NCBI GenBank assembly: GCA_019639255.1
Contig: JAHBSF010000013.1
Location: forward strand, 1 to 64,000
Length of the DNA stretch: 64,000 nt
Origin: Acidobacteriota bacterium
GTDB lineage: Bacteria > Acidobacteriota > Blastocatellia > RBC074
Direction of reading: 5' to 3'
A model generated the notes under the pieces. It saw only the letters and a program-made list of their open reading frames with translations, was not told the DNA's origin and did no database searches. Shown in pieces: positions 38,117 through 50,312 of the stretch. Position 1 is the stretch's first letter. Each line of letters opens with the position of its first letter. The position numbers and the translations under genes are program-made.

Positions 38117-39640
38117 TCAATTTCCGGTTGCATTCGCCGGCATCGGCTTGCCGTCGGTGTTGTAGATTTCCAGCTTGCCGAATTGTTTGAGCACATCGGC
38201 GATCTTTTTCGCATCCCCTACGGCCACGATTTGAAGCTTGTCGAGGTCTATGTATTTGCGCGCCATGCGCTGCACGTCGTCCGGAGTTACAGCGGCGATG
38301 CGCTGCGGATATGCATCCCAGTAATCGGCCGGCAGATTGTATATCTTCAGCGTGACGGCGTTTTGCAGCACGGTTTGCGGGCTTTCGAGTTGCAGCGCCC
38401 AGCCGCCGACTATCGTGCGCTGCGCGCGTTCGAATTCCTCGGCGCCGACCTTTTCATCGCGAAGGCGTTTCAACTCGTAAAGGAATTCGTCCATCGAACC
38501 CTTGGTTACTTCGGTGCGCACCTGCGAAGTGGCGCGGAATGTGCCGCGAAACTTGCCGGAACTGACGTTGCTGTATGCGCCGTAGGTATAGCCCTTGTCT
38601 TCGCGCAGATTCAGAAACAGGCGGGCGCTGCCGCCGCCGCCAAGCACCTGGCTCATCATTTCGAGCGCGAAATAATCCGGGTCTGTGCGCTCGATCGACT
38701 GGGCGCCGAGTATCAGATTGGTCTGCACCGAACCGGGGCGGTCGATCAGATAAATTTTCGATGCGGGAGCGGGCTGAAGCGGCGGAATTTCGGTTTTCGG
38801 TACATCGCCCGGTTGCCACGAGGCGAATGCTTTTTCGAGCTTCGCGATCACTTCATCCGCTCGGACGTCGCCTACTATGGCGAAGATGGCGTTGTTCGGC
38901 CTGTAGTGCGCGGCGTGATATTTCACGAGCATTTCGGGCGTGAACCGTTGAATCTGCTCGGCGCTGAGAGAGAATCGGCCGCCCGGATGATTGGCGTAGA
39001 TGGCCTTTGAGAACATCTCGTTGGCGAGAAATCCGGGTTGCGCGCGCTGCTGCCGCAGTTGCCCGATGCCGCGCATCTTGAGCCTGTTGAACTCATCGGC
39101 CGGGAAAGTCGGATTCAGTATCACGTCGGCGAACAGTTCGAGGATCTGATCGAAATTTTCGCTCAGCCCCGACGCGTTGACCGAACTCGTAATCGACGAA
39201 AGGCCCGCGCTTGCCCCAAGAGTTGCACCGAGCGAGTCTACCTGCTCGGACATCTGGCGACTCGTGCGCGTCTTTGTGCCTTCGCGCAGCATCGTGGCCA
39301 CGTACTGCGCCGTTCCTTCCTCTCCGGCTGGATCTGCAAGTCCACCCGAAAGTATGACCATCTGCATGCTGAAGGTCGGCAGCTTGCGGTTTTCGAGCAC
39401 CAGCACCTCAAGGCCGTTTTTCAGCTTCGTTTCAAACGGGCGCGGCAATTTGACCTTGAGGATTTCCTTGTTGACCGGCGCCTTGCCCTTTATTACGGCG
39501 CCCTTCATCGACGGCGCCTCGGGTTGCTGCCCCGGCGCTTGCGCGAAGCCCGACGCGGATGCGAGCGCAAGTACGGCAATCGTTGTCAGTGCGCGGAGCA
39601 TAAAGAATGATTTTTGAGTCATAATCTTGTTCGTATTCAT
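38117..39640 (-). CDS. M16 family protein without zinc motif (non-catalytic partner)
   Basis: 507 aa, signal peptide [21 protein letters not shown]16 fold recognised by [32 protein letters not shown] and [17 protein letters not shown], but where HxxEH belongs the sequence reads [11 protein letters not shown], so zinc is not bound. It retains the R/Y substrate-binding region. It most likely forms a heterodimer with the catalytic M16B protein encoded just upstream (42-bp gap), as in two-subunit processing-peptidase-like proteases. Confidence 0.88.
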   Translation of the reverse strand: MNTNKIMTQKSFFMLRALTTIAVLALASASGFAQAPGQQPEAPSMKGAVIKGKAPVNKEILKVKLPRPFETKLKNGLEVLVLENRKLPTFSMQMVILSGGLADPAGEEGTAQYVATMLREGTKTRTSRQMSEQVDSLGATLGASAGLSSITSSVNASGLSENFDQILELFADVILNPTFPADEFNRLKMRGIGQLRQQRAQPGFLANEMFSKAIYANHPGGRFSLSAEQIQRFTPEMLVKYHAAHYRPNNAIFAIVGDVRADEVIAKLEKAFASWQPGDVPKTEIPPLQPAPASKIYLIDRPGSVQTNLILGAQSIERTDPDYFALEMMSQVLGGGGSARLFLNLREDKGYTYGAYSNVSSGKFRGTFRATSQVRTEVTKGSMDEFLYELKRLRDEKVGAEEFERAQRTIVGGWALQLESPQTVLQNAVTLKIYNLPADYWDAYPQRIAAVTPDDVQRMARKYIDLDKLQIVAVGDAKKIADVLKQFGKLEIYNTDGKPMPANATGN

Positions 39641-39682
39641 TGATGTCGTCTCCCGATGATCCGTCCGCCGCCCGCTTGTTTA

Positions 39683-41080
39683 TCAGCGTCCCGATGAAGG
39701 CGCTCCGGCTGCGCCTGCGGCCTTCGGCATGGCGATGCCTACGGTGCGCCTTGCGGGTTGCAGGTATTCCTTGGCTGCGCGCATGATGTCTTCCTTCGTC
39801 ACCGCCATTATCTTGTCTATGCGCGTGTTGACCAGGTTCGGATCGTTGTAGGCGACTGCTGCTTCGGCCAGATTGATCGCCAGCCCGAGCGAACTTGCGC
39901 GTGAATTGATTGCGCCTCTTTTGGCGAACTGTCGGGCTTTTTCGAGTTCCCAGTCCTCGACGGGTTGCTGCTGAAGCTTTGCGATTTCTTCGTAGATCAC
40001 GGCCTCGACCTCTTCGGTTTTTTTGCCGGGAACGAGGTTGGCGTTGATCTGAAACGCTCCGGGGCCGCGCCGCACATTGGCGAAACTGCCGGCGCTGAGC
40101 GCGAGTTGACGCTCGCGCACAAGCTTCTGGAACAGCCGTGAACTCTGTCCGCCGCCCAGTATGTTGGCGAGCAACTGCATCGCGTAAGCATCGGGCGTGT
40201 TGCCCAGGATTCCCTTGTAGCCGATCTGTATGAGCGGAAGCTGCGCGAGCGGATCTTCATAGGTAAACCGCCGCTCTGCGGTCTGCACCGGCTCGGTTGC
40301 ATCCACGGCGGGAGGGCGCGGTTGCGCAGGGATCGACTCGAATGCCTTGCGGATTTTCCTGAGCGCATCATCGGTCCTGAAGTCGCCTACGAGAGCGAGC
40401 ACGGCGTTATTGGGCGCGTAATAGATGCGGAAGAATTCGCGCACATCGTCTACGGTCGCCGCGTTGAGGTCTTCCATCGAGCCGATGACCGAGTGTTTGT
40501 AGTTGAAGTTGTCGTACATCGTTTCGCCGAAGCGTTCGAACATCTGGCCGTAAGGCTGATTGTCGACGCGCAATCGGCGCTCTTCCTGCACGGCGTTGCG
40601 CTGGTTGTCCAGATTTTCCTTCGATATGTCGAGGCTCTTCATCCGGTCGGCTTCCAGAAACAGCATCAAATCGAGCTGATTTGCGGGCAGCGTCTCGAAA
40701 TACAGCGTTCTTTCCTCGTTTGTAGTCCCGTTCATCTGACCGCCGTTGGAGTCGATCAGTATGAAGTGTTCGCTTTTGCCGATGTTTTCCGAACCCTGAA
40801 ACATCATGTGCTCGAACAGGTGCGCAAAACCCGTGCGGCCTTTTTTCTCGTTGCGCGAACCGACATCGTAGATGAGAGCAAGCGAAATGACCGGCGCGCT
40901 GCGATCTTCTACGAGCAGCACGCGCAGCCCGTTTTTCAGTTTGACGTCCCTGAATTGTACTTTCTGAGACGCTGCGGCAGGTTTCGCCTTGCCCTGCGCA
41001 AGAGTATGAAACGGCGTCAACGCCGTTCCCGCCATCGCAATCGTCAGCAGAACCGCCCCGCAATAATGCATCTTTCTCAT
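39683..41080 (-). CDS. M16B family zinc protease, catalytic subunit
   Basis: 465 aa; start ATG 41080 preceded by GGAAGGAAG; a TTG at 41161 inside the repeat is rejected. Signal peptide VLLTIAMAGTALTPFHTLAQ. Zinc motif HLFEHMMFQG, distal Glu in QEERRLRVDNQPYG, later FYAPNNAVLALVGDF-like and GGGQSSRLFQKLVRERQLA. Periplasmic peptidase acting with the inactive partner downstream. Confidence 0.92.
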   Translation of the reverse strand: MRKMHYCGAVLLTIAMAGTALTPFHTLAQGKAKPAAASQKVQFRDVKLKNGLRVLLVEDRSAPVISLALIYDVGSRNEKKGRTGFAHLFEHMMFQGSENIGKSEHFILIDSNGGQMNGTTNEERTLYFETLPANQLDLMLFLEADRMKSLDISKENLDNQRNAVQEERRLRVDNQPYGQMFERFGETMYDNFNYKHSVIGSMEDLNAATVDDVREFFRIYYAPNNAVLALVGDFRTDDALRKIRKAFESIPAQPRPPAVDATEPVQTAERRFTYEDPLAQLPLIQIGYKGILGNTPDAYAMQLLANILGGGQSSRLFQKLVRERQLALSAGSFANVRRGPGAFQINANLVPGKKTEEVEAVIYEEIAKLQQQPVEDWELEKARQFAKRGAINSRASSLGLAINLAEAAVAYNDPNLVNTRIDKIMAVTKEDIMRAAKEYLQPARRTVGIAMPKAAGAAGAPSSGR

Positions 41081-41111
41081 AGGACTTCCTTCCATTCGGT
41101 CCGACATGGAA

Positions 41112-41206
41112 GAGAGATAACGGAACAAACGAAATAACACGAAAACTACGGAATTATTCAACTTTTTCGTGATTTTCGTTTTATTTCGTTTGTTCCGTTA
41201 TCTCTC
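41112..41206. repeat. type-1 intergenic palindrome
   Basis: GAGAGATAACGGAACAAACG and CGTTTGTTCCGTTATCTCTC, loop TTATTCAAC. Lies between mcmA and the catalytic M16 gene, inside the presumed operon. Confidence 0.88.
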
Positions 41207-41209
41207 ATG

Positions 41210-42907
<1,698 letters not shown>

Positions 42908-42965
42908 TGTGGCGCTCTCCAAGGTTTGCTATCGGTGCAAATTCCGCATGTTGATCGGGTTTTTG

Positions 42966-42995
42966 ATGATAGTGGAGCCGCGCGGAGAGTGTCAA
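42966..42995 (-). promoter_or_regulatory. sigma-70-like promoter of mcmA operon
   Basis: Minus strand -35 TTGACA (42990-42995), 18-bp spacer, -10 TATCAT (42966-42971), about 55 nt before the mcmA ATG. It would drive mcmA and the four co-directional genes after it. Confidence 0.65.
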
Positions 42996-43005
42996 TTCAT
43001 CGCCG

Positions 43006-43023
43006 GGTGACCGTCGGGTCACC
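43006..43023. other. hairpin over the crcB stop codon
   Basis: GGTGACC, loop GTCG, GGTCACC: a perfect 7-bp stem that includes the crcB TGA. No U-run follows, so a weak terminator at best; an operator for mcmA is also possible. Confidence 0.35.
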
Positions 43024-43387
43024 GTCCGGCCGCCGCCCCCGCCCATACCGCAACGAGACCCGCCAGCACGCTCGAAAATACGTACGCCAGCGCCATAAGG
43101 AGACGGCCCTCTTCGAGCAGCTTGAGGGTTTCGTATTCGAAGGTGGAAAACGTGGTGTAGGAGCCGAGAAACCCGACTACCAGAAGCAGCCGCAACGCCG
43201 GATCGAGTTGAAATTTCTCCGTCGAGAATGCAAGCAGGAAACCGATGGCGAACGAACCCGTGACGTTGATGATGAAAGTGCCCGCCGGAAATATGGTGGG
43301 GCGGTGCGAGGCTATCCACGTTCCGAGCCCGTAACGTGCAAGGGCTCCCATCGCACCTCCGATTGCCACCAGTAATATACGGTTCAT
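43019..43387 (-). CDS. crcB: fluoride exporter CrcB/FluC
   Basis: 122-aa four-helix membrane protein forming a dual-topology fluoride channel. Motifs [28 protein letters not shown] and [16 protein letters not shown] are characteristic. No fluoride riboswitch is present in the 39-bp gap upstream, which instead holds a type-2 repeat remnant. Downstream of the ZIP gene on the same strand. Confidence 0.94.
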   Translation of the reverse strand: MNRILLVAIGGAMGALARYGLGTWIASHRPTIFPAGTFIINVTGSFAIGFLLAFSTEKFQLDPALRLLLVVGFLGSYTTFSTFEYETLKLLEEGRLLMALAYVFSSVLAGLVAVWAGAAAGR

Positions 43388-43394
43388 GATTGCG

Positions 43395-43430
43395 CGACTT
43401 CCGCGTCAGGTTTTCCGCGTTCTGTGTCAC
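43395..43430. repeat. type-2 repeat remnant
   Basis: ACTTCCGCGTCAGGTTTTCC and GCGTTCTGTGTCAC: minus-strand ACGCGGAA units in the short gap between ZIP and crcB, overlapping the ZIP gene end. Confidence 0.45.
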
Positions 43431-44179
43431 TCCCCGGTCGCCGCGTGCAGCAACAGATGAGCGATATAAAAAAGACCTATGCCGAGCAGCAGATAAAACG
43501 ATACGCGCGCGCCTCCCTCGCGGTTGGCCTCCGGTATCAGGTCCGAAGCCGCGATGTATAGCGTCACGCCCGCAGAAAGCGGCAGCGTGTAGGTTACAAG
43601 CGGTTCGGCGAGCGCAACGAGCACGATGCCGGCGAATGTGGAGCCCGCAATCCAGACCGTTGCGCGCCGCGCCGCCTGCATAGATCGTCCGGCGCTCAGC
43701 ACGATCGACGCCGCAGTCAACCCCTCGGGCAGCTTGTGCAGCAGCACGGCGAGCGACAGCATAATCCCGAGCCTCAGATTCGTCAGCAATCCCGATGCGA
43801 TCGTTACTCCGTCGAAGAAGGCGTGAATCGCCAGCCCGAGCACCGCCGCTGCGGCCGCCCCGGGCCGCCCCACTTCCTCTGCATGCACCTCCTCGCCGAA
43901 ATGCAGGTGCGACGCCAGCGCGTGCTCGGCAAACTGTATCAGCAGATAACCGCCGAGCACCCAGCTCATCGCCTCCACTACCCGCCCGCTCCATAACTCC
44001 AGTATCTCCGGCACCGCTTCCAGAAATACCGCCGCCAGCATAAAACCCGCCCCAAGCCCCAGCATCCTGCCTATGCTTTTGCGCCCCGCCGCCCACCCGC
44101 CCGTAATTACCCACCCGCCCAACAGCGTGCCCGTAGCCGCAAGCAGCCCGAAAATCAAAAGATATATGTATGTGTTCAT
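43427..44179 (-). CDS. ZIP family metal transporter
   Basis: 250 aa; start ATG 44179 ([11 protein letters not shown]). About eight helices; metal-binding helices [12 protein letters not shown] and [15 protein letters not shown] are the ZIP signature, with a His-rich loop [12 protein letters not shown]. It imports zinc or another divalent cation across the inner membrane. Confidence 0.9.
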   Translation of the reverse strand: MNTYIYLLIFGLLAATGTLLGGWVITGGWAAGRKSIGRMLGLGAGFMLAAVFLEAVPEILELWSGRVVEAMSWVLGGYLLIQFAEHALASHLHFGEEVHAEEVGRPGAAAAAVLGLAIHAFFDGVTIASGLLTNLRLGIMLSLAVLLHKLPEGLTAASIVLSAGRSMQAARRATVWIAGSTFAGIVLVALAEPLVTYTLPLSAGVTLYIAASDLIPEANREGGARVSFYLLLGIGLFYIAHLLLHAATGE

Positions 44180-44405
44180 CCCAACGGCCTGCTCCTGCCC
44201 CGCCCTTCCTTCCTCAAAAAAAAACGTCTCCTTCCCGGAGCAAATGCGCCACACTATAACACGCTCGCTCCCGACGCCATCTGCGTCCCAACCCCCGCCT
44301 GCTTTACAAACGTAAATGCTCTCTTTTCGCTATCCTCAAGAATCTCAAGGCTTTGCCGGCTGCTGCCCCACCGCGCGCGGATATTCCACCGCGCTCATAA
44401 AACGC
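44180..44405. other. non-coding gap upstream of dcw promoters
   Basis: About 225 bp between the divergent ZIP and rsmH genes with no gene, repeat arm or clear signal that I can name. It is less GC-skewed and contains no type-1 element, unlike most gaps here. Confidence 0.4.
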
Positions 44406-44435
44406 TTGACACCAGCCTGCGCGTGGGAGTAGGAT
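44406..44435 (+). promoter_or_regulatory. candidate dcw promoter P1
   Basis: -35 TTGACA (44406-44411), 18-bp spacer, -10 TAGGAT (44430-44435). It would give a leader of about 340 nt to rsmH. Confidence 0.55.
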
Positions 44436-44491
44436 ACGCGACGAGATGGGTGCGAGACTGTAAGTTGCCCTCTTATAGCACGTTGCAGGAA

Positions 44492-44550
44492 CTCATTGAA
44501 GCGATACTTGAAATCTTAAGACATAGCTTAAGTTGTATAATTTCAATGAG
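44492..44550 (+). promoter_or_regulatory. dyad with internal TATAAT, candidate P2/operator
   Basis: CTCATTGAA (44492-44500) is inversely repeated as TTCAATGAG (44542-44550), with a nested CTTAAG...CTTAAG pair, and a perfect -10 TATAAT (44536-44541) inside. The best -35-like TTGAAA is 22 bp away, too far. The dyad overlapping the -10 suggests a regulator site. Confidence 0.45.
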
Positions 44551-44580
44551 ATAGCCGGAAGGCATCGAAAGCGGAACGGG

Positions 44581-44700
44581 CTCGGGATCAGGAGGGGCCG
44601 GGGAGAGGGCAAACCGGCGAGGTACTGAAGTGAGCCGGGTAACGCTTGAGCGATCCGGGGCTGTCGGCGGTTGAAAGCGAAGATGGCGACAGCGGGACGG
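44581..44700 (+). promoter_or_regulatory. structured GC-rich leader of the dcw cluster
   Basis: Contains CCGGC (44614-44618) with GCCGG (44634-44638) and CTGTCG (44661-44666) with CGACAG (44687-44692). The GGGCAAACC string recalls c-di-GMP riboswitches and RNase P, but the other conserved parts of both are absent. Unassigned structure. Confidence 0.35.
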
Positions 44701-44780
44701 ATTCTACAGTCAGTCGGGTGGATGTTTCAACCGAAATGATGAAGATCTTTGAGTGATTGGGTGCGTAGGGGGGCCGGGAG

Positions 44781-45731
44781 ATGAGGGAGGATATCCGGCG
44801 GTTGCACAGTCCGGTGCTGAAGGCGGAGGTGCTTGAGGCGCTTGGGGCGGCGAGGGGCGGGATATTCGTAGATGCGACGTTGGGGATGGGCGGTCATTCG
44901 GAAGCGATACTGCTTGAGTCGGAGCGCAACCGGGTAATCGGGTTTGACAGGGACGGCGAGGCGTTGGAGCTTGCGCGGGAGCGTCTATCGGGGTTCGGCG
45001 ACCGGTTTACGGGCGTGCAGGCCGACTACAGGCGGTTCGGATCGGAGCTTGACCGGCTCGGCGCAGGGTTGATTGACGGGCTGGTTGCGGATCTGGGAGT
45101 TTCGTCGTGGCAGCTTGACAGTCCGGAGCGGGGTTTCAGTTTCAGGTTTCCGGCATCGCCCCTGGATATGCGCATGGATCGGGGATCGGGGCCTACGGCG
45201 GCGGATCTGGTCAACGGTCTCGGTGAGCGGGAGCTGGCCGATCTGATATGGCGCTACGGTGAGGAGCCGGCGGCGCGGCGCATAGCGCGGCGGATAGTGG
45301 AAGCGCGGCGGCGGTCGCCGATAAGGACTGCGGGAGAGTTGGCCGATCTGGTTGTGCGGGCGGCGCATCCGAAGGGGCGTTGGCGGATACATCCCGCGAC
45401 GCGAACGTTTCAGGCTCTGCGCATAGCGGTCAACAACGAGCTGGAAGGGCTCGGCGAGTTTGTAGCGGAGGCGGTAGATCGTCTCGCGCCGGGAGGGCGG
45501 CTGGCGGTAATCACGTTCCACTCTCTCGAAGACAGATTGATCAAGCGGGCGTTCAGGTTTCAATCCGGTCACTGTGTTTGTCCCCCAACTCAGCCGGTTT
45601 GCGGATGCGGCGCGGTTCGGCGCATAGAGGTTCTGGCGCGCAAGGCCATGGCGCCGGGCCCTGATGAGATCCAGGCCAATCCGCGCGCTCGCAGCGCAAA
45701 GCTGCGGGCGGCGGTAAGGCTTTACGACTGA
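44781..45731 (+). CDS. rsmH: 16S rRNA (cytosine-1402 N4)-methyltransferase
   Basis: 316-aa SAM-dependent methyltransferase (MraW). [32 protein letters not shown] (SAM motif), [43 protein letters not shown], and the C-terminal [14 protein letters not shown]. First gene of the dcw cluster; mraZ, its usual upstream neighbour, is not here. Confidence 0.95.
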   Translation: MREDIRRLHSPVLKAEVLEALGAARGGIFVDATLGMGGHSEAILLESERNRVIGFDRDGEALELARERLSGFGDRFTGVQADYRRFGSELDRLGAGLIDGLVADLGVSSWQLDSPERGFSFRFPASPLDMRMDRGSGPTAADLVNGLGERELADLIWRYGEEPAARRIARRIVEARRRSPIRTAGELADLVVRAAHPKGRWRIHPATRTFQALRIAVNNELEGLGEFVAEAVDRLAPGGRLAVITFHSLEDRLIKRAFRFQSGHCVCPPTQPVCGCGAVRRIEVLARKAMAPGPDEIQANPRARSAKLRAAVRLYD

Positions 45732-45809
45732 TCCTTTCAGGATTCTGCGAGCAAGTCGGGTTCCCGGTCTTCGATCGAACTTCAAGGCCGGGTTTTCGGG
45801 AGAACAACG

Positions 45810-46364
45810 ATGAAAGCCACCTATCGTCCGAAGATTCGCAATGGAAGTGTATCGCGGCGGCCGGTCAGAAACGGGCATCTGGGGCGCGCCGGATGGATGC
45901 CGCAGAGCCGCAGGCCGCAGGCCGTATGGGCGCTTGTGATATTGGGCGGGCTGATTGCCGGAGGTTTTCTGACGAGTCTGCGCTGGCAGTTGCGTGCGCT
46001 CGACACAACGCGCAAGGCCGTTGAACTGAAATCGACGCTCGATCAGGCCGAAAGCGAGCGCCGCTACCTGACGGTAGCCGAGGGCGGTGCGCGCAATCCG
46101 ATCGAGATAGAGCGGGCGGTAAACCGAGGCGGAGCGGCTGCGATGACGCGCGCGCATCTGGACGATCCGTCGGTGCTTGTAACGGCGCGGCGCGCGGCTG
46201 CTGCGGCGCAGGCGCAGGCGGCGCGAGAGAAGGCAAGGAAGGAATCCAGGACGGCGAGAATCGAGCGAGATCAATCGCCCGTCGTGCTGCCGCTTCCGGC
46301 CGAGACCGCTGCGCCGGTCCGTCTGGCCGTTCCTCCGCCGGCGCCTTCGTCCATCCAGCAGTAA
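45810..46364 (+). CDS. ftsL: FtsL-like cell division protein (by position and topology)
   Basis: 184 aa. Cytoplasmic basic N-terminus, one transmembrane helix (AVWALVILGGLIAGGFLTSL), then a helical segment likely to form a coiled coil (LDTTRKAVELKSTLDQAESERRYL) and an Ala/Arg-rich, finally Pro-rich tail. No strong sequence similarity recognised, but the slot between rsmH and ftsI, the single TM helix and the coiled coil are those of FtsL. The tail of about 80 residues is longer than in usual FtsL. RBS GGGAG precedes the ATG. Confidence 0.65.
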   Translation: MKATYRPKIRNGSVSRRPVRNGHLGRAGWMPQSRRPQAVWALVILGGLIAGGFLTSLRWQLRALDTTRKAVELKSTLDQAESERRYLTVAEGGARNPIEIERAVNRGGAAAMTRAHLDDPSVLVTARRAAAAAQAQAAREKARKESRTARIERDQSPVVLPLPAETAAPVRLAVPPPAPSSIQQ

Positions 46365-46378
46365 CATTGATCAGTAAA

Positions 46379-46498
46379 GAGATAACGGAACAAACGAAAT
46401 GAAACGAAAATTACCGAAAAGTCGAATATTTCCGTTTGTTCCATCTAATTTCGTTTGTTCCGTTATCTCTCTTTCTTTCTAAACCGGGAATTGCCGGC
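46379..46498. repeat. type-1 palindrome with right outer module
   Basis: Core arms GAGATAACGGAACAAACG and CGTTTGTTCCGTTATCTCTC; the right continues TTTCTTTCTAAACCGGGAAT then TGCCGGC. It separates ftsL and ftsI. Confidence 0.86.
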
Positions 46499-46522
46499 GG
46501 CAGTAGCGGCGTTGCAGAGGGA

Positions 46523-48694
46523 ATGGCTCGAACGCGGAAAAAAGAAGCAGGACTCGGCAGGCGGCATCTGGTTGTCGGTGTAATCCTCGTTGTGTGGATG
46601 TGTGCGATTCTCGTCAGGCTCTACCACCTGCAGATCCTCGAGCACGACAAGTACCGGCAGAGAGCCGAATCGCAGCGCTACAAGGAATTCAGGCTTGCGG
46701 CGCCGCGGGGTGCGATCGTAGACCGCAACGGCGCGATTCTGGCCCACAGCGTCATCAGCAACACGCTTGTAATCGATCCGGAGTTGTTGAGAAAGCAGGA
46801 GGCGGACATAAAGGCGGTCGCCGGGTTGTTCGCCGCGGCGCTCGACGAACCGGATCCGGCCGACATCCTTGCGCGCCTTTCGCGCACCGGAACGCGTTAT
46901 GTAAGGCTGCGTCGCCGCCTCGAGCCGGGGCGCGTTGCCGCCGTCAAGGAGGCCGTCGAGCAATACAACCGCGGGCGCAGGGAAGGGCGTATAGCCGGCG
47001 TACATTTCGAGCAGGAGCCCGTGAGGGTATACCCGAACCGCATGCTGGCCTCGCACATCGTCGGTTATGTCGACGACGAGGAAGAGGGGCAGGCCGGTCT
47101 TGAAAAGACGATGGAGGATCGGCTGCGGGGCGAGGGCGGCGCGGTTTATTACGAAACCGACGCGCTCGGCCGGCCGTTTGACCGGCGCGAATCGCCGCCG
47201 CGCGACGGCGCGCGCATAGTTACGACGATAGATCTGGGTTTGCAGCACCGCGTCGAGGCTCTGCTCGAAACCGCGTGGAGGGAGACGCGATCGAAGGCCG
47301 CAAGCGCTGTTGTGATGGACCTGAAGACGGGTGAGGTTCTGGCGCTTGCAAACTTCCCGACCTACGACCCAAACCTGAGGCCGCGCGCGCGCAAGACGAA
47401 AGAAGAAATCGAACGTGAACTTGCGCCGCGCCGCAACCGCGCCGTGCAGGATTATTACGAGCCGGGTTCGGTCTTCAAGGTAGTGACTTTTGCGGCTGCG
47501 CTCGAAGACGGACTTGTACGGCCCGACGACAAGATCAATTGTCTCAACGGCCGTATAGAACTCTACGGGCGCGTGATCAGGGATCACGTTTCGGGCTGGC
47601 TTCCCGTGACGCAGGCTATGGCGAAGTCCTCCAACGTGGGAGCGATTCAACTGGCGCTGAAGGTGGCGCGCAAAAGCGGCGAGGACCGGCTTGTGGAGCA
47701 CATACGCAGCTTCGGTTTCGGCGCGCGCACCGGGATAGAGCTGCCGCAGGAAACTCCGGGTCTAGTGCTGCCGGCCCGGCGCTGGCACAGAACGTCGATC
47801 GGATCGGTGGCGATCGGGCAGGAAATCGGCGTCACGGTATTGCAGTTGACGGCTGCTATGGGAGTGCTCGGCAATCGCGGCCTTTGGGTTCAGCCTCATA
47901 TTGTTCGGCAGGTAATCGGGCCGGACAACAGGATCATTGAAGCCGCGCAACCCATCGAGCGGCGCGCCATCAGCGAGCGCACGGCCGCCGAAGTATCGGC
48001 GATGCTCGAACAGGTGATCGTAGCGGGCACGGCGCGCCATACGGTAAAGCTGTCCGGTTATACGGCGGCGGGAAAGACCGGAACGCCGCAGAAGATCAAC
48101 CCGGCGACCAGGAGGTATTCGGGTTATATGCCGACTTTTGCAGGTTTCGTGCCTGCAAGCGATCCCCGCTATGCAATTGCGGTAGTTCTGGACGAACCCG
48201 TGGGCCAGTACTACGGCGGGGTGGTAGCGGCGCCCGTGTTCAAGAGCATTGCCGAGACGCTGCTGCTGGAGGGTGGGATCAGCCCCGACCAGAAGGAGTT
48301 TCGCGAGACGCTCGACTTGCTCGTAGCGCGGCTGCGCGATCGGGACCGCGTCGGAGATTCGGCGGATCTGCAGCGCGTAGATGAAGCGTCGGGCGCGCCG
48401 CGCCTGGCTACGATTTCCGAGGACGACGCCGAGGCGCCCGCAGGAGCGCCGATGGTGGGCGCGCCGATGGCGAGTGCGGTGGTTGCAGCCGCGCCCACGC
48501 CGGCGCCTTTTGATCCGCGCGTGATGCCGGATTTTCGCGGGCGCAGCGTGCGCGAGGTTGCGCAGATGTGCACGCGGCTGGATCTGCGGGCGAATCTAGT
48601 GGGCCGGGGCGAGGCCGTGCGGCAATCTCCGGCGCCGGGCGAACCCATAGAACCGGGCGACATTTGTCGCGTGGAGTTTCAGGAGAAGAAATGA
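46523..48694 (+). CDS. ftsI: septal transpeptidase (class B PBP) with PASTA domain
   Basis: 723 aa; start ATG 46523. One N-terminal membrane helix, PBP dimer domain ([40 protein letters not shown]) and transpeptidase with Ser316-V-F-K319 in [12 protein letters not shown] at 369-371 and KTG at 518-520 ([12 protein letters not shown]). The C-terminal [20 protein letters not shown] is a single PASTA domain. It crosslinks septal peptidoglycan with FtsW. Confidence 0.94.
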   Translation: MARTRKKEAGLGRRHLVVGVILVVWMCAILVRLYHLQILEHDKYRQRAESQRYKEFRLAAPRGAIVDRNGAILAHSVISNTLVIDPELLRKQEADIKAVAGLFAAALDEPDPADILARLSRTGTRYVRLRRRLEPGRVAAVKEAVEQYNRGRREGRIAGVHFEQEPVRVYPNRMLASHIVGYVDDEEEGQAGLEKTMEDRLRGEGGAVYYETDALGRPFDRRESPPRDGARIVTTIDLGLQHRVEALLETAWRETRSKAASAVVMDLKTGEVLALANFPTYDPNLRPRARKTKEEIERELAPRRNRAVQDYYEPGSVFKVVTFAAALEDGLVRPDDKINCLNGRIELYGRVIRDHVSGWLPVTQAMAKSSNVGAIQLALKVARKSGEDRLVEHIRSFGFGARTGIELPQETPGLVLPARRWHRTSIGSVAIGQEIGVTVLQLTAAMGVLGNRGLWVQPHIVRQVIGPDNRIIEAAQPIERRAISERTAAEVSAMLEQVIVAGTARHTVKLSGYTAAGKTGTPQKINPATRRYSGYMPTFAGFVPASDPRYAIAVVLDEPVGQYYGGVVAAPVFKSIAETLLLEGGISPDQKEFRETLDLLVARLRDRDRVGDSADLQRVDEASGAPRLATISEDDAEAPAGAPMVGAPMASAVVAAAPTPAPFDPRVMPDFRGRSVREVAQMCTRLDLRANLVGRGEAVRQSPAPGEPIEPGDICRVEFQEKK

Positions 48695-48696
48695 AA

Positions 48697-48798
48697 AGAA
48701 ACCGCGGAAGTCACGGAAAGAAGACGCGGAAAACACGGAAAGGTTATGCTTTTTTCCGTGGTTTCTGCGTCAAAACTTCCGCGTATTCCGCGGTTTCT
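48697..48798. repeat. type-2 (CGCGGAA) palindrome
   Basis: AGAAACCGCGGAAGTCACGG on the left, its edge inverted as TTCCGCGGTTTCT on the right (48786-48798), with inner ACGCGGAAAACACGGAAA. About 102 bp, same size as type-1 copies. Fills the ftsI-murE gap. Confidence 0.75.
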
Positions 48799-48809
48799 AC
48801 CGGATTGAA

Positions 48810-50312
48810 ATGGTAACGATTGGTGAAATGGCGAGCGAACTGGGCGCGCGTGCAAGCGGCGAAGGGCTTGAACGCGCGGTGTGCGCCGGTCGCTCGGCGG
48901 TCACCCACGATTCGCGCCGCGTGGTGCCGGGGGGCATCTTCGTTGCGATCCAGGGCGCACACTCCGACGGAAACCGCTTCGTCGGTGAAGCAGCGAAACG
49001 CGGCGCGATAGCTATTGTTTCCGAACGCGACCGGCCCGCCGACTACACGGGCGCGTGGTTGCAGGTCGAGGATGCGCGCGCAACTCTTGCCCGCGCCGCA
49101 GCGCTCGCGCAGGGACATCCGTCGCGCCGGTTGCGCGTCGTGGGCATTACCGGCACCAACGGCAAGACCACTACGGCGCATCTGGTCGCGGGCGTATTCG
49201 GCGCGGCGGGCGAGATCCCGGCGATGATGGGAACGATAAGCTATCGCATCGGCGACGAGATTCTGGACGCCGAACATACTACGCCCGAGGCTTCCGAAAT
49301 ACAGTACTTCCTCCGGCGCGCAGCCGACACTGGCGCGCGTTCGGCGGTGATGGAGGTATCCTCGCACGCGCTCGATCTTCGCCGCGCCGATGCAATCGAG
49401 TTTGCGGTCGCGGCGTTTACAAACCTTACGCAGGATCATCTCGACTACCACGCTACGATGGACGATTACTTTGCGGCCAAGCGGCGATTGTTCGACGGCG
49501 GGACGGGCGCGCGGCCGCGGCATTCGGTAGTGAACATAGACGATCCGCGCGGCGCTGAACTGCTGGCGCTGGGCGCAGGGGCGGCGACAAGTTACGGACT
49601 CGGCGCCGAGGCGCAGGTAACGACAAGCGCGGTAGAGTTCGGATTCGGCGGATTGAAGTTCACCGCGCGCACGCCTGCGGGAGACATAAGCATCGAGTCT
49701 CCGCTTGTAGGGCGCCCGCACGTTTACAACATTCTGTGCTCGATCGGAGCGGCGCTTGCGCTCGATTATCCGCGGGATGTAATTGCGCGCGGCGTCGCCG
49801 GGTGCGGGGTGGTGGCGGGCCGGTTCGAGCGGGTAAACACTGCTGATGACGATGTAACGGTGATCGTCGATTACGCCCATACGCCGGATGCGCTTTCGAG
49901 CGTGCTTTCGACCGTGCGCGAGGTGATGCGCGGCGGCCGGTTGATTACGGTAATGGGCTGCGGCGGCGATCGGGATAAAAGCAAGCGTCCGCTGATGGGA
50001 GAAGCGGCGGGGCGCTTGAGCGACTGGGTGATCGCAACATCCGACAATCCGCGAAGCGAAGAGCCGAATATGATCCTCACCAATATCAAGGTCGGACTCG
50101 AAAGGATTGGCGGAGCGTACGAACTGATCGTCGACCGGCGCGAGGCGATCTTTCGTGCGATCACCCGGGCCGCGCCGGGCGATGTAATAGTCATAGCGGG
50201 CAAGGGGCACGAGACTTATCAGATACTGCCCGACGGACGCATCCACTTCGACGACCGCGAAACGGCGCGCGAAGCGCTTGCGTCGCGCTGCGGGGGCGAA
50301 GGGGAATCGTGA
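48810..50312 (+). CDS. murE: UDP-MurNAc-tripeptide synthetase
   Basis: 500-aa Mur ligase adding the third stem residue. [19 protein letters not shown] loop [69 protein letters not shown]. The DNPR signature in [10 protein letters not shown] indicates meso-diaminopimelate and not lysine. Stop overlaps the murF start by 4 bp (GTGA). Confidence 0.96.
   Translation: MVTIGEMASELGARASGEGLERAVCAGRSAVTHDSRRVVPGGIFVAIQGAHSDGNRFVGEAAKRGAIAIVSERDRPADYTGAWLQVEDARATLARAAALAQGHPSRRLRVVGITGTNGKTTTAHLVAGVFGAAGEIPAMMGTISYRIGDEILDAEHTTPEASEIQYFLRRAADTGARSAVMEVSSHALDLRRADAIEFAVAAFTNLTQDHLDYHATMDDYFAAKRRLFDGGTGARPRHSVVNIDDPRGAELLALGAGAATSYGLGAEAQVTTSAVEFGFGGLKFTARTPAGDISIESPLVGRPHVYNILCSIGAALALDYPRDVIARGVAGCGVVAGRFERVNTADDDVTVIVDYAHTPDALSSVLSTVREVMRGGRLITVMGCGGDRDKSKRPLMGEAAGRLSDWVIATSDNPRSEEPNMILTNIKVGLERIGGAYELIVDRREAIFRAITRAAPGDVIVIAGKGHETYQILPDGRIHFDDRETAREALASRCGGEGES

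Noticed and set aside
43388-43426. Fluoride riboswitch upstream of crcB; FMN riboswitch upstream of ribE or ribB
   Set aside because: The crcB gap is 39 bp with only repeat remnants; neither rib gene has the conserved FMN-aptamer blocks in its short upstream gap.
44600-44640. c-di-GMP riboswitch or RNase P RNA in the dcw leader (GGGCAAACC string)
   Set aside because: Only a short string matches; the other conserved blocks and the overall length of both RNAs are missing.
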